A stretch of 64,000 nt of DNA from Obelidium mucronatum (taxonomy: Eukaryota; Chytridiomycota; Chytridiomycetes; Chytridiales; Chytriomycetaceae): contig JAIVFH010000043.1 in NCBI GenBank assembly GCA_025765595.1, positions 62,001-126,000 on the forward strand. The letters run 5' to 3'. Positions within the stretch are counted from its first letter, which is position 1, and every line of letters begins with the position of its first letter. Below are positions 12,252 through 22,608 of this stretch, piece by piece. Below the pieces are notes generated by a model, which saw only the letters and a list, made by a program, of their open reading frames with translations, was not told the DNA's origin and did not search any database. The translations under genes were made by a program, and so were the position numbers.

Positions 12252-14348
12252 TTACGTTTGACCAATAATTACAACTGCCTTGAATTCGCGTTTATGTCCT
12301 CTTGGTACTGATTCTTCAATATCACTCCCAAACACGTCCTTGTACATCTTGGTGCTTCTCCATCCCCATGATTGTGTCGCCTTGAACAAGTCAGGTTTTG
12401 ATTCCAAAACGCAGCACTGTGAAAAGAAAGAGGTTCAGTTATTTCATAAATATTAAAAACAAAATGAAACATACCGAATTCGAAAAATAGCAAACAATTT
12501 GAAACCAAACTTTTGCTTGAACACGACCATCCACATACTGGCTAATATCACCCATAGTCCTACTGCCCCTCCTCCCCGCGGTCCCTTGCAACGATTCCAC
12601 CGTTGAATCAGAATCCGCACCAACAACCACAGTAGCTGCCGGCGGCGGAACCATCCGCTGCATGTAAATTCCAAGCGCCGCCCCATCCACTCCATCCAAT
12701 TTCTGAATATACAACTGCCACATTGACCCGCCATAAAAGTTCTGACTCGAAAACACTTTACTCCCCACATGTTTATCCATATTCTCCAATTGATCTTGTG
12801 TGAATTCGTGGCCGAACCGAAACGGCGGGTATTGCATCTTGTTCCATTGGGACGGGTGTTTGATCAGGTCAACCAGGCTTTTGCTTCCATCCATGGTTTC
12901 AGTGTCTTGAGTTGGCATGAAGTTGTCCTTTTTGTTGCTGTTTTGGAGGTGGTTGAATGAGCCAGCTGATGCTGCTGCAGGCTGTCACTGGAATTTGTCT
13001 GCTGTTGCTCCAGCGTCCAAACATTCGTGGTTATTGAAATCCAAGAATCCATCTTCATCATCGTATTCTGATTGGTTGTTGTCGACCTTGTACGAGATAC
13101 CCAAGTCAATTGCCTCTGAATCGCTTGAAATAATCAGGGATCGAAGTTCTTGCTGTTGCCAGAGACCGCGATAGATTGCCCGAATCGGAGGAGGAATCGG
13201 TTGGGTTTGTTTGATTTGCTGAAGTTGTGGGAAAGTCATGCTGCTGAAAATAACGGCTCGTGATAGAATTGATCTTGACAGGGTTTCTAATTCTGTCGTC
13301 GTCAAAGCGTCATCATCATCATATTCCCCTCCTGCACTCGAGGCAGTCAGTTTCCCAAATGAATCGTTTATAGAGTCTTCTTCCTCTTCTTCCACAAGTG
13401 TTTTGATGGATGCCGTTGTTGAGGATTGGCGCAAATGTTTCTGGTTCTGCGCCTTGATTGGGGATATTGTTACTTGTTGTTGTTGCTGCTGCTGTTGTCC
13501 TTTTTGAACTAGCAGCATTCTTCTTGACGCGGCGGCCGCCGCCCGCTTCTTCAACACCAATTGTATAAAATCGAACCGCTCCTTTTCATTCCCAACAAAA
13601 AGGACAATCACTGCTTACGAACATGCGATAACCATTGTTCCGGGAGTTGCACAAAACAATCCAAATATTCTTCAGTATTGCTGGCTTGCTTGCACAGATG
13701 GATTAGACACGAGTTTGCGATTGCATCGGAATGGATTCCATAACAATTTTCTTCCGAAAAAGCGAGATAAGGGAGGAGGGTTGTTGCGGACAAGTTGGAT
13801 TCAATGAATTCCAGGCATTGGGTTGAGAGAGTGCGGTCGTCAAAGAAACATGCTGTCGCTGTTTTGGGGGGGTTTTCCATACTGTTTTAACATGCGATTC
13901 GGTTATATAGACAAAGAGCTTTTTTTGGCATACCAAGAAGAGACAGGACATTGTCGCTTGAAATGCGAGTATCTTCGAAGCACCCATAGATTCTGTCAAT
14001 CCAACATCAGAGATACAAACCACAAAAGGATCAAGACTTCAACAATAGCAACAGCAAATACCTTGCAAACAGTATCTTCAAGGCTGAAAGAGTAATGTTT
14101 GAATCGTCAAACTTCAAGTCCAATTGAGTCTTGTTCTGCTCCTGCCACGGCCCTCCATCCAGCATACTCGCAAAGTATGAATTGGTAATCAAAACCATCC
14201 GATGCAGCTTGAAGCTGTGTCCAAGAGCCTTCACTGTAATGTCGGCAAAGAGAGATGATGCATATAGTCTCTTAAAGACAGAGAGGACATCGACGGCGTA
14301 GGATTCTTGGACAAGGTCCAGCTTGAACACTTGTTTTTGTGGTTCCAT
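12252..14348 (-). CDS. BTB/POZ-BACK protein, germ cell-less-like
   Basis: From the N-terminus: a BTB domain (LFADITVKALGHSFKLHRMV, then SYFASMLDGGPWQEQ, about residues 25-90), an alpha-helical BACK-like part (TLSTQCLEFIESNLSATTLL), a low-complexity linker with a glutamine run (CAG/CAA repeat near 13475-13495) and a Glu/Asp stretch, and a C-terminal domain with QYPPFRFGHEF, GGSMWQLYIQKLDG, CCVLESKPD and KREFKAVVIIGQT. The last part has the look of the C-terminal domain of GCL-type BTB proteins, which act as cullin-3 adaptors; that role is inferred. Several introns interrupt it. The start at 14348 gives MEPQKQVFKLDL; an alternative ATG at 14449 with another frame or intron is possible. Confidence 0.6.
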
Positions 14349-14449
14349 TGATTTAGTTTTTGGGTTGTAGTCCCCTTCATCTTCATACCTGCACAACCGG
14401 ATTCACTCATGTCTTTGAAACAGATTTTTTTTGTTGGTGGCTTCTTCAC

Positions 14450-14946
14450 ATAAGCGTCATAAATACTATTAAGAATATAGATTTATTCATTCTTTTGCTT
14501 CTGCAACGGCCATCGTTGGCGGCTTCAACCGCGATGCTGCTGTCGCACGGCGTGTGGCAGTGTCGCACGACGCTCGGACTGCAAGCACACAATGTGCACT
14601 ATGATCCAACAGACAAAGATAATTTCACAACGCGCCAGATCATTTTTGCCGCTGCCTTTCACAGTGATATTGCCAACCATTGTGATGAAAAAAAAGAACT
14701 ATACTCTTGGAGGTTTTTTATTCTAGGCTCCTTTTTTTTATTATTTTGTTTTTAAGAGTGATATTCCACGATGATTGAAAGATGATGTATTGGAAATAAA
14801 AAGTTGACATTGTCTCGGTATTTGGCTTTCATGTTATTATGAGTAAATCGGCGAAAGTTTTAGTTCCGATTTTTTCTTTTTTTGTTGGTTTTATGGTAAG
14901 TCAAGTAACAACTCTTAACATGCCCTGATAAAACGTCATCAGCGTA
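14450..14946. other. intergenic, no confident gene
   Basis: A plus-strand frame at about 14500-14700 is more GC-rich than its surroundings and could be a gene remnant, but no family is recognised. Confidence 0.3.
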
Positions 14947-15005
14947 TGGAGTCAGAGGGGATTGCTGGATGCGAACCAGGCGCTCTACCACTGAGCTATA
15001 ACCCC
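14947..15005 (-). tRNA. shortened tRNA-Ala(CGC)-like sequence, probably a pseudo-tRNA
   Basis: On the minus strand an acceptor 5' strand GGGGTTA can pair fully (two G-U pairs) with a 3' strand TGACTCC followed by A. The D arm TAGCTCAGTGGTAGAGC matches the pol III A box. An arm CTGG-TTCGCAT-CCAG follows, reading as an anticodon arm with CGC (Ala). Only about nine nucleotides separate it from the 3' acceptor strand, so a T arm is missing and the whole is 59 nt. The same arm also fits a B box / T arm (GGTTCGCATCC), in which case the anticodon arm is the lost part. A 10-bp direct repeat (GAGGGGATTG) lies at 14955-14964, inside the 3' end, and at 15008-15017, just outside the 5' end. Confidence 0.5.
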
Positions 15006-15350
15006 TTGAGGGGATTGGACGCATAAACTGTTCTATTCAAATGTCAACAGCTAGAAACTTCAACATGTTTAATTTGGCCCTTGTTCTTGCGGAGTAGGTA
15101 TTTCAAAAAAAAATAATTAAGAAATACATTTATTTAGTGAGCAGCTTAACTTCAGAATGTAACAGTTGTCATGCGGACGATTAGTAGAACTGAATTCTAC
15201 TTACAAATGTAATATACTTTTTCCTTCAAAAATCTGTCTATGCTTTTCTACATGCTGTTTTTACCGCCTTTGTGGTTTTTTTTCAGCAGATGCTAAAAAT
15301 AGCAATCTAGACTTGAGGCAACCCAGAAAGCAGCAACAAAAAAAAAGAAT

Positions 15351-16041
15351 GAAAATCCCAACAACATTACAAACATCTCTCATATCTATTCCAGATGACG
15401 ACAATGATGGTAATCAAGAGGAAGCCCTGTCTTCAACCCCCATCACACCACCTCCTACAACAAGATATTCTCTCCCATTTCTTGGAAAGGAATACCACGA
15501 ACCACTGGTGGCAGCATCAGCGACCGGCCGCCTCCGTCGGGAATCCCTTGCTGAAACCTTGTACTGCTTTTCGCAACAAGACTTGTCCGAGTCGTTCCTT
15601 GAGACTCCGGTTCACGAAACAAGTTGTTTGGCAGTGCGAAATGACAACGACGACTTGGATAACACACACCACCAAGATGAACACGAAGCCACTACCTTTC
15701 TCAAGAAATCAGCTCTGAATATCAATCCGATCATGGCATTCACCAAAGAAGCATCCAAGGAATCAGATGACAGCAACAACAACAACAGCAATCAGTACCA
15801 AAGCATGGCAAGTCTTGAAGCACGAGTTAAGGAGCTTGAACAAAAGCTCGCTCTTGAAGCAAGCAAGAACGAAGCCGCCAGCCAACACATTACGTCCTTG
15901 GAAGCCGAGCTAGTTTCAACGCGTTTGCGCAACGCGAAACTAGAGGCAGAAGGATGGGCTTGTTCGGCGCAGGTGTTGGCGTTGAAGGAAAAGCTGGTTT
16001 TCCAAGAGTTTAAATTAATGTCAAAGTCAGAGCGTGTTTGA
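15351..16041 (+). CDS. small coiled-coil protein (copy 1)
   Basis: From the ATG at 15351 (MKIPTTLQTSLIS) the frame is open for about 230 codons without introns. The first two thirds are polar and probably disordered, with an Asn run near 15775. The last 70 residues form a coiled coil (SLEARVKELEQKLALEASKN and on). The frame extends upstream to 15166, but that part is Cys/Phe-rich and looks non-coding. The C-terminal coiled coil resembles that of the next gene downstream in length and residue pattern (LALKEKLVFQEFKL against VDLKGKLVNHVLKH), so the two look like tandem paralogs. Function unknown. Confidence 0.55.
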
Positions 16042-16270
16042 TTTTTTTTTTTTGGGAGACAAAACAAAAAACCCAAAAAATACGTTCACCTTAATTTTTT
16101 ATTTTTCTTAATGCTATTGTTATTGCTCTTGATCTTTTCTTTTTCGTTTGTTGGAGGGTTTAACGTTATAGGAGAAGGAAGAGTTTTTACTGTTTAAGAA
16201 AAATATATCTATTTTTAGCTTATTCTGACGTAATTGCAAAAGCGCCTCCTTCGGAAGAAAAAAATAAAGA

Positions 16271-16795
16271 ATGCAAATCGCCTCGCCACTCAGCGAACTC
16301 AAGTCAAGCGATACGTTGCTTGACTACTTTGAAATAAGCCAAACTGACAAAGATTCTGTTTCGCCACAATCAGCAGCAGCAGACGCACGCCTGTATGACA
16401 ATCCATCTCGATCCAAACAATGTCAAGAGCTTACAAGAGTTGATTGGACACACGACTTGTACGGAGCATTTTGCAAGAAACATGGCAAAGATGAGAGATG
16501 CTCAGATAACCCCCCACTGCGAAAACTCGAAATTCACGAAGAAACAACTGCATTGCAGGACAGAATCAGAGAACTGAACCATCAACTTGAAGGAGCGGAG
16601 CTGAAAGCGGCTCTATCAAAGTCTAAAATCGAATCAATTGAGATGGAACTGGCAAAGAGTATTGCGCGTAATACCAGTCTTGAAATGGAGGCGCAAATTC
16701 AGAAAAACGAAATAGTGGATTTGAAGGGAAAACTTGTCAATCACGTTTTGAAGCACGGGTTTTATGCAAAGTCTGTTGTTATAATTAAGTTTTGA
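16271..16795 (+). CDS. small coiled-coil protein (copy 2)
   Basis: Single open frame of 174 codons starting MQIASPLSELKSSDTLLDYF. The N-terminal half is polar; residues about 85-165 make a coiled coil (TALQDRIRELNHQLEGAELK, then VDLKGKLVNHVLKH). It follows copy 1 head-to-tail, 229 bp downstream, and ends in a short basic-hydrophobic tail. Function unknown. Confidence 0.5.
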   Translation: MQIASPLSELKSSDTLLDYFEISQTDKDSVSPQSAAADARLYDNPSRSKQCQELTRVDWTHDLYGAFCKKHGKDERCSDNPPLRKLEIHEETTALQDRIRELNHQLEGAELKAALSKSKIESIEMELAKSIARNTSLEMEAQIQKNEIVDLKGKLVNHVLKHGFYAKSVVIIKF

Positions 16796-17029
16796 GTAGA
16801 AGGGGATAATTTAAACAGACACAATGGTAATAATATATTTACAAATAAACACAGTAAATCTCTAAAAATAAACATAACGACATCTCATGCTTCAATAAAC
16901 AACATTGCAATAGCTTCCAAAGATTCAGTGGAAATATCTTCAAACAGACTTTGCACAAACTCCAACGCGTCCAAAAACTTGCAACTACTATAATCACACG
17001 AACCAGAAAATGATTCCAAAGAGAAGGAT

Positions 17030-18089
17030 CTAATTTCTCAGCTGCTTGCGCGTACGCTCCCAATCCGCCAAGAACTTCAACTCGCGCGTCGAAAATGTCA
17101 ATATCAAATTCCTCACGGTTCTTGCCGTTTCTCCCGACTGCCACGGAAACCCCATCGGTTGATTTGAAACAAACACTATGCTTTTCGGCTTCCGTGGTAT
17201 CCCGTTGCCTTTCGCAAAGTCGGCATAAACCGCTTTGGCCAACAATTCCGTCTGTCGACAATCCACAAGAAGCTTAAAAGAAACCATTCGTAGACCAAAA
17301 TCTGGCTGAAATGAAAACATGACTGAGGATTTATAATCACAGATTTCAGGAGATGGGAACTGCCGCATTTTCGTTGCGTTGATTATATCGAGCGTGTAGA
17401 AACTCTCGTATGGGACTGAATAGATTCGACATTCAAATGATGTGACTTCTGGTGACCGCCAGAGACTGGTATAAGGCAGGTGGGGATCTTCTTGGTCATT
17501 TGGCCACAGAACCTTCATGAGGTCTGTGGGGGACATTCCAAAGGACAGAGACGGAGCCCATTCAACTAAAGGCACTGGAAAGCGACACTCCCTCCAATGA
17601 TCCTCTGCAGATTCTTTTGACGCGCACAGCTTGCAGCTTGTGGGTTTGAACCCGCACGTTGGCAGTGTGCAGATTGAGCGCCGTGCCGTCGGCGCCCTCG
17701 AAGCGGCATCCGTCGAAGCGGCACTGCAGCAGAATGCAGCCGCGGTGTTTGTCTGCCGCGCCGTCGAAGCCGCAGCGGCACGCGACGCGCAGCGCGGCGA
17801 GTTGCGGCTTAGCCACTGCGGACTCGAGCGGTGACTCACCGGGTGACTCACCGGTGACTCACTCAGGCGGTCGACGGGGCACCCGCGCGCGCTCGAAGCG
17901 GCGAACCACGCGCGCAGACACGCGCGGCAGAACACGTGGCCTGCATGCGGGCGACGCGCGCACGGGGTCGCTGAGGCCGTCGGTGCAGATGGCGCAGCGC
18001 AGGTCGTGGCTGTCGAGATATTCGTCGAGGGAAAGCGGCTCGGACGCGGGAAGACGGTACTGCCACACGGACCGGTCGAGGATGTTCAT
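17030..18089 (-). CDS. RING finger protein with TRAF-type zinc fingers
   Basis: The protein starts MNILDRSVWQYR at 18089. The RING is CAICTDGLSDPVR, then (after one extra base at 17942) ACGHVFCRACLRAW and GCPVDRL. A short intron at about 17834-17868, with three near-identical GTGAGTCACC donors in a row, leads to TRAF-type fingers CRFDGCRFEGADGTALNLH and SCKLCASKESAEDHWREC, joined by another extra base at 17657. The remaining 200 residues have no clear motif. RING proteins with TRAF fingers are usually E3 ubiquitin ligases; the target is unknown. With both extra bases removed, every zinc ligand falls at the expected spacing. The 5' half (about 17640-18060) is strikingly GC-rich compared with the 3' half and the flanks. 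The start lies 172 bp from the divergent oxygenase gene. Confidence 0.65.
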
Positions 18090-18261
18090 TGGTTGTTTTT
18101 TAAGTGGTGGTTGCTGGAGAGACTTTTGTAGCAATTTCATGATATCATTTCCGGCTTTGCCACACTGGAATACTGACAGGTAGCTATGTCTTTTTCGTGT
18201 TTTTAGATATTGACCATTGGGCATTACATGTTTCTTTTTTTTTCTTCACTCTTGAACAGCA

Positions 18262-19104
18262 ATGGTCAAAGCTGAAATAAGCAAGGGCGAACGCATTGCG
18301 TCGCTTCTGCTGTCCCCCAAAGTCGAAAGATGTGTGCCAGAATCTCTAACAGCAAAAACAACCTTGGGTTTCGATCCAAACGAGATTGACCTGATTTCAC
18401 CCGTCCTCAACCTACTCGATATCCCGCACGAACCAACACTCACTGCCGAGCACAAGTCTCGGATATTACGGCAAATCAACCCGCCGATACTTGGATCGCA
18501 GGATCTCTATTTCAACATCCGGTTTCGAACTGCACTTCAGCAGCGAGTCAAAGACAGCCACGCTCTTGGCGAAAGCTATGAGACCTTGATTAAAACAGTC
18601 GTTGCTCCTCATCTATACAACTCTTTGACGGTCAGCGAGAAGCTAGAATTGACAGACCTCCACTCGTCAAACAACTTGACCCGAATATTCCAAATCAAAT
18701 ACCAATACCCACCCTCCCTTCGAATACACCCAGCCCATTCCCCTCTCTTTAAACGAACGCATCGCGATCTCGAATACGGCCATCAGCCCGGAGAAATCAA
18801 TTTTTGGCTACCATTGACCGATACACAAGACCCCAATACAGCAACAATGGATATCGAAACTCAAGTAAGCTCTGACGGGGAAGCGTTTCCATATACACCT
18901 ATTCGTCTGCCTGTCGGTCTGATTCAGAGATTTCACGGGAGTCTTTTGCATCACAAGGTGGATCCAAACCAGACGCCATGGACACGCGTTAGCTTGGACT
19001 TTCGAATCGCAATCGTTAAATGCTGGGATCCGCAGTGGAGGATTCCGGGGTTGAAAATCGTTCATGGAATGAAGGACTTTGATTTGGTTTGTACAAACAG
19101 TTGA
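18262..19104 (+). CDS. StrG-like 2-oxoglutarate/Fe(II)-type oxygenase, intronless
   Basis: Single exon, 280 aa. The region HRDLEYGHQPGEINFWLPLT carries a HxD pair followed by the NFWLPLT strand, and the later FHGSLLHHKVDPN with TRVSLDFR supplies the distal histidine and arginine. This arrangement is that of the phytanoyl-CoA-dioxygenase-like StrG family first known from streptomycin gene clusters. The expected reaction is hydroxylation or another oxidation using 2-oxoglutarate and iron; the substrate is unknown. The N-terminal 90 residues are helical and not recognised. The absence of introns among intron-rich neighbours would suit origin by transfer from bacteria, but base composition does not stand out and the idea is unproven. 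Confidence 0.6.
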   Translation: MVKAEISKGERIASLLLSPKVERCVPESLTAKTTLGFDPNEIDLISPVLNLLDIPHEPTLTAEHKSRILRQINPPILGSQDLYFNIRFRTALQQRVKDSHALGESYETLIKTVVAPHLYNSLTVSEKLELTDLHSSNNLTRIFQIKYQYPPSLRIHPAHSPLFKRTHRDLEYGHQPGEINFWLPLTDTQDPNTATMDIETQVSSDGEAFPYTPIRLPVGLIQRFHGSLLHHKVDPNQTPWTRVSLDFRIAIVKCWDPQWRIPGLKIVHGMKDFDLVCTNS

Positions 19105-19222
19105 AATTTAACTTTAAAAATAAAACAAAAGAGTATTTATATAATAAGAGGCATGTGTTTTATTTTTAATGATTCATATGTTTTACCATTTTGAAAAAGA
19201 GGATAGGGAAGAAGGGGGTTTT

Positions 19223-20179
19223 TTAAGCGAGAAGGAAAACAGCAGAGACGATTCCAACAACTGAAAGAGTTTGCTCCAAAGCCCCACTCTTGAGCGTAGT
19301 GACAGCAGCAGCGGTGGTTGCTTTAGTAGTTGCAACAAAGTAGTGGTAGCAGGGGCAGAAGTACCAGTCGCAGTAGGAGCAGTAATAGCAGCACAAGCCT
19401 TATCACGAGTTTCGATACCACTAGTGTATTGAGAGTACCACACATCCTTATCGTTTCCAGCAGGGCTACAAGAAGTATTGATTCCCTCAACCTTCAAGTT
19501 ACACAAGCAACCGTTCTTGACGTCACCGTCTGGGACATTGCGGGTACAAGAAGTAAGCTGTTGGTTGAAAGCCGGTAGTGGCAGAGTAACAAAGAGGCGT
19601 CACGTTAACGTCAGCTGGAGGTGCATTTGTAATGCCATCTGGGATTGGCAAATTGGAAGCAACACAGGCATTGGAACGGCCGCTGACGGCTCCAGAGTAG
19701 ACTGGGTACCACTGCGCCTTGTCATTGAGGTTGTTGTTACAGTTTTCGTAAATGGCATTCAACTGAGTGTCCTTGCAAACGCAGGCGTTGCCGACTTCAG
19801 AAGGAACTCCACGAGTGCATGAGGTCTGAATTTGGCTGAACGCAAAAATGGCAGTGTAACAAGCTGGAGAAAGCTTGGAGTAATCTGGTGGGTTCAGTGG
19901 TGCGCCAGTGGGGATAGGGAGGTTGGCGGCAGCGCAGGACTTGGAACGAGTCTCAATGTCGCTCAAGTAGCCTGGGTACCATGCTTCCTTTTCGTTGTCG
20001 GATGGGCTACAGAATCCGTAAACGGCTTCGAGTTGGTTGTTTTTGCAGAGACATGAGTCCTTGGTGATGCCGTCGGGGACGTTGCGGGTGCATGTGCCGA
20101 TGATTTGGGAAGCTGCAACTTGGGCAGAGTAGCAGATGGGAGTGAGCTTGATGTTGGCTGGAGGAGTAAGCAAGGACAT
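19223..20179 (-). CDS. six-cysteine repeat protein with three modules (member A)
   Basis: Three modules of about 75-80 residues, each with CYxA..., SCTRxVP, CxC, YxxC, a Trp-Tyr step and an R-x2-AC end; modules end in phrases such as AAANLPIPTG. A Thr/Ala-rich linker and a hydrophobic tail (SVVGIVSAVFLLA) close the protein, like a GPI-attachment signal. The first residues (MSLLTPPANIKLTPICYSA) are not a signal peptide. Module 3 is shifted by one extra base near 19570, and the linker by another event near 19355; both sides continue the expected protein. A TATA-like element (TATAAAAACCA) lies about 45 bp upstream. Closest relative in the window is member D at 50239. No known domain is recognised. 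Confidence 0.65.
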
Positions 20180-20220
20180 TTTGAAAAAAAGTTTATTGGT
20201 TTCATGGTTGGGTTTCGGGG

Positions 20221-20231
20221 TGGTTTTTATA
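20221..20231 (-). promoter_or_regulatory. TATA-like element of six-cysteine member A
   Basis: Minus-strand TATAAAAACCA about 42-52 bp before the start codon. Members D (about 51254-51262) and F (46841-46850) have similar elements at similar distances, so a shared core-promoter type is likely. Confidence 0.4.
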
Positions 20232-20259
20232 GGTACGTTTTAGATTCGAACTCGAGCGG

Positions 20260-21185
20260 TGGAGAGCACTTAAAAGCCAACTGGGAAAAGACCTGAAAAA
20301 AGACTCTGTTTCCAAAAACCAAAGTATCATTAATAATTATCGAGGCGATACGAGAGCACTAGTTCCATGAAATCCAAGTAGAGGGCATAAATCTACATTC
20401 GTGCAGCAGTCACAACATTTAATGGTGTTCAAGCCTAACGAAAATTTCTCAAATTACCGATATTCAAAAACAGAACCTTTATGGATGTTGAATCCAGTCT
20501 TGCCGTTCTTGTAGTCTAAACAGTGAAAAGGACTACTGTCAAAACGAGCCGACTCCCCGGGAAGCCTTAGAATTACGATCACGCTTGTTAACTTTTTTTA
20601 AGTGTTTAAGGTGATTGGGCACGCTATTGCAGCCACGTGCTTTCTTTTTTTAATTTGTTGTGGTCAGCTTTGTGAGTTTTAAACACTTTCGTTTTGGGAT
20701 GATTGTTATAAAACAGTCGGATTTTATTATAAGACAACCGTACAAAGGAGTAATAAATTAAAAAAGGGATGACGTAAATCTCAATACAGGTTCGAGTGGG
20801 AGCTAGTTTAGGTCCTACTTGAAATGGATTAAGATGGAATGCCTAGATAGAAATGTGAAATATTACTTTTTCCGCCGAGCTGGGAAAATTCAATTAGAAC
20901 GAAATGAGTAGATAACAAAAAAATGGACAGTATCACGCACGCACTTACGAAAAACATCCAATTCAGGAGCAATCCCGCCAAATTACCGCCTAATGCAGGG
21001 GTGGGGGGATGGCATAATGTTCTACCCATTGAAGGTGTATTAAAGGCTGAAGATGGATTACAATCAAGAAATTCAGAAGCAATCAAATTGTGATTTAAAT
21101 TATTGACACTTAAAGACGAACATTTTCGACGTGATAGGTAATCACCCACATTACTTGAAGAAACTCTAAAAAAATTAGAACCAAC
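20260..21185. other. intergenic, no confident gene
   Basis: A long minus-strand frame (20829-21236) has a hydrophobic stretch but no domain, and overlaps the likely promoter of the small gene at 21186. Confidence 0.35.
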
Positions 21186-21590
21186 ATGGCCGCCGACCAT
21201 CGCTCCTCCAAAGACAACAGTGCGGATTACAGTCACATTTCTCCGCTCTTTCTTTCCCGAACAGCAAGTGGCACTGCGAGATGCATATTGCCTCTCCCCA
21301 AAGCTCCGCCTTTACCTCCGCGGCATCCGTTGTCGACACCCAGAAGTCGCGAAAAAATTGAATCAACCAATACGCCACTGATTTCGATTACTGATTCACC
21401 TCAAACCAGTGCCTGTGAGATTGACCACGCTCGTTCTCTCCCCACGCCAGCCACAGACCAAGATATTGCAGGACGAGAAGCTGTGGGAGCTTGAATTACT
21501 AGGCGTTTGCTCAACACTCGCAGAACAAAGATCTCTACGAACTTGTCCATCGGGAGGCTATGAAGAGGTGGAGGCAGGCGGCTGTCTTGT
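21186..21590 (+). CDS. possible small helical protein
   Basis: Begins MAADHRSSKDNSADYSH, with a Pro/Ser-rich first part. After about 85 codons the sensible reading appears to move to the next frame (LQDEKLWELELLGVCSTLAE) and later to another (NKDLYELVHREAMKRWRQA, then a stop at about 21590). These pieces together look like one helical C-terminus, so single-base errors are suspected. No family recognised. Confidence 0.35.
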
Positions 21591-21830
21591 AGATTATTCG
21601 GAAAAAAAGTCTGTATTTGCAACTGAGAGCGTGTTTTCTGTTTTTTTTTTTTTTGCGTAAGCCCAATAAATGTCTTTTGTTGGCGTTGAAGTAGTCGGTT
21701 AATCAATGAGCCACGTCCAGCCTCATCGTTTTTTGATTCCTACGATGATACCTTTGGCTTTTGGCACGCTTGCCTTTTGTTTCCAAATATTGACGGACTT
21801 TTGCGCGTTGTATGGTTCCTTATGAAGCAG

Positions 21831-21838
21831 TATAAAAG
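21831..21838 (+). promoter_or_regulatory. TATA box before the interrupted receptor gene
   Basis: TATAAAAG, 72 bp upstream of the ATG at 21903. It supports 21903 as the true 5' end of the receptor gene. Confidence 0.45.
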
Positions 21839-21902
21839 TTGAGCATTTAATTAACCCATTCTACGCGTAAAATGAGTTTCAAAGAATTTTTTAAGGTTAA
21901 AA

Positions 21903-21962
21903 ATGACTGATTCAAAACGTCAAACAAACATTACCATTGCGCTGATTGGTCCTTATCGCTGG
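21903..21962 (+). pseudogene. first coding exon of the class C GPCR, cut by a retrotransposon
   Basis: Twenty codons (MTDSKRQTNITIALIGPYRW) run directly into the terminal repeat of the retroelement. The sequence matches the left-edge copy at 1-134, where no element follows the same motif, so the junction at 21962/21963 is the insertion point. The rest of the receptor starts at 27832, just beyond the element. Whether the allele is dead or the element can be bypassed cannot be told. Confidence 0.5.
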
Positions 21963-22162
21963 CCATCGAACGGCACCGGTCAAGCCCACCAACGGTCGAT
22001 CAGAAATGAGTTCAAGATGCCACTTTATTGGGACTTCACAAAAACAAAGAGAGAGTAGGTGCGATGGCACCCCCAATCCACTTCGAATAGCGAAGATGTA
22101 CCCAACGAATGGCGAGAAGAAGCGGTGGAGGCTACAATGGTAGGCCCCCACGCGTGGCACCT
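21963..22162 (-). repeat. terminal split repeat B2 (200 bp)
   Basis: Matches the repeat at 22401-22600 over its full length. It forms the right end of the element and meets host sequence at 21962. Confidence 0.9.
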
Positions 22163-22237
22163 GCACCTCTCTCTCCCATGTCGATGGAATACTAATCTAA
22201 GCGAAGTAAAGAAAGTGAAGAAGGGGTGGGTGGGAGG

Positions 22238-22400
22238 ATTTTTCTCGGATTGAGCTAGAATGGAGGGCGACGTTGTGCTAAGCGTGGTTATGTGGAGCGA
22301 ACGCGTGACGAAAAAGTCCGAGAACAAATAAATTTGTCATCGACGGACGAACTTTCTCTCCACCACGATGGCCTCGTAAATCATGCATGATTGACTATAA
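22238..22400 (-). repeat. internal split repeat A2 (163 bp)
   Basis: Matches 27669-27831 (one C/T difference noticed near 22250). It abuts B1 directly. A 75-bp spacer (22163-22237), seen only once, separates it from B2. Confidence 0.9.
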
Positions 22401-22600
22401 CCATCGAACGGCACCGGTCAAGCCCACCAACGGTCGATCAGAAATGAGTTCAAGATGCCACTTTATTGGGACTTCACAAAAACAAAGAGAGAGTAGGTGC
22501 GATGGCACCCCCAATCCACTTCGAATAGCGAAGATGTACCCAACGAATGGCGAGAAGAAGCGGTGGAGGCTACAATGGTAGGCCCCCACGCGTGGCACCT
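22401..22600 (-). repeat. internal split repeat B1 (200 bp)
   Basis: Copy of B2, lying just downstream of the recombinase ORF stop. B1 and A2 form the presumed circle-junction template of the element. Confidence 0.9.
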
Positions 22601-22608
22601 AACCGGGC

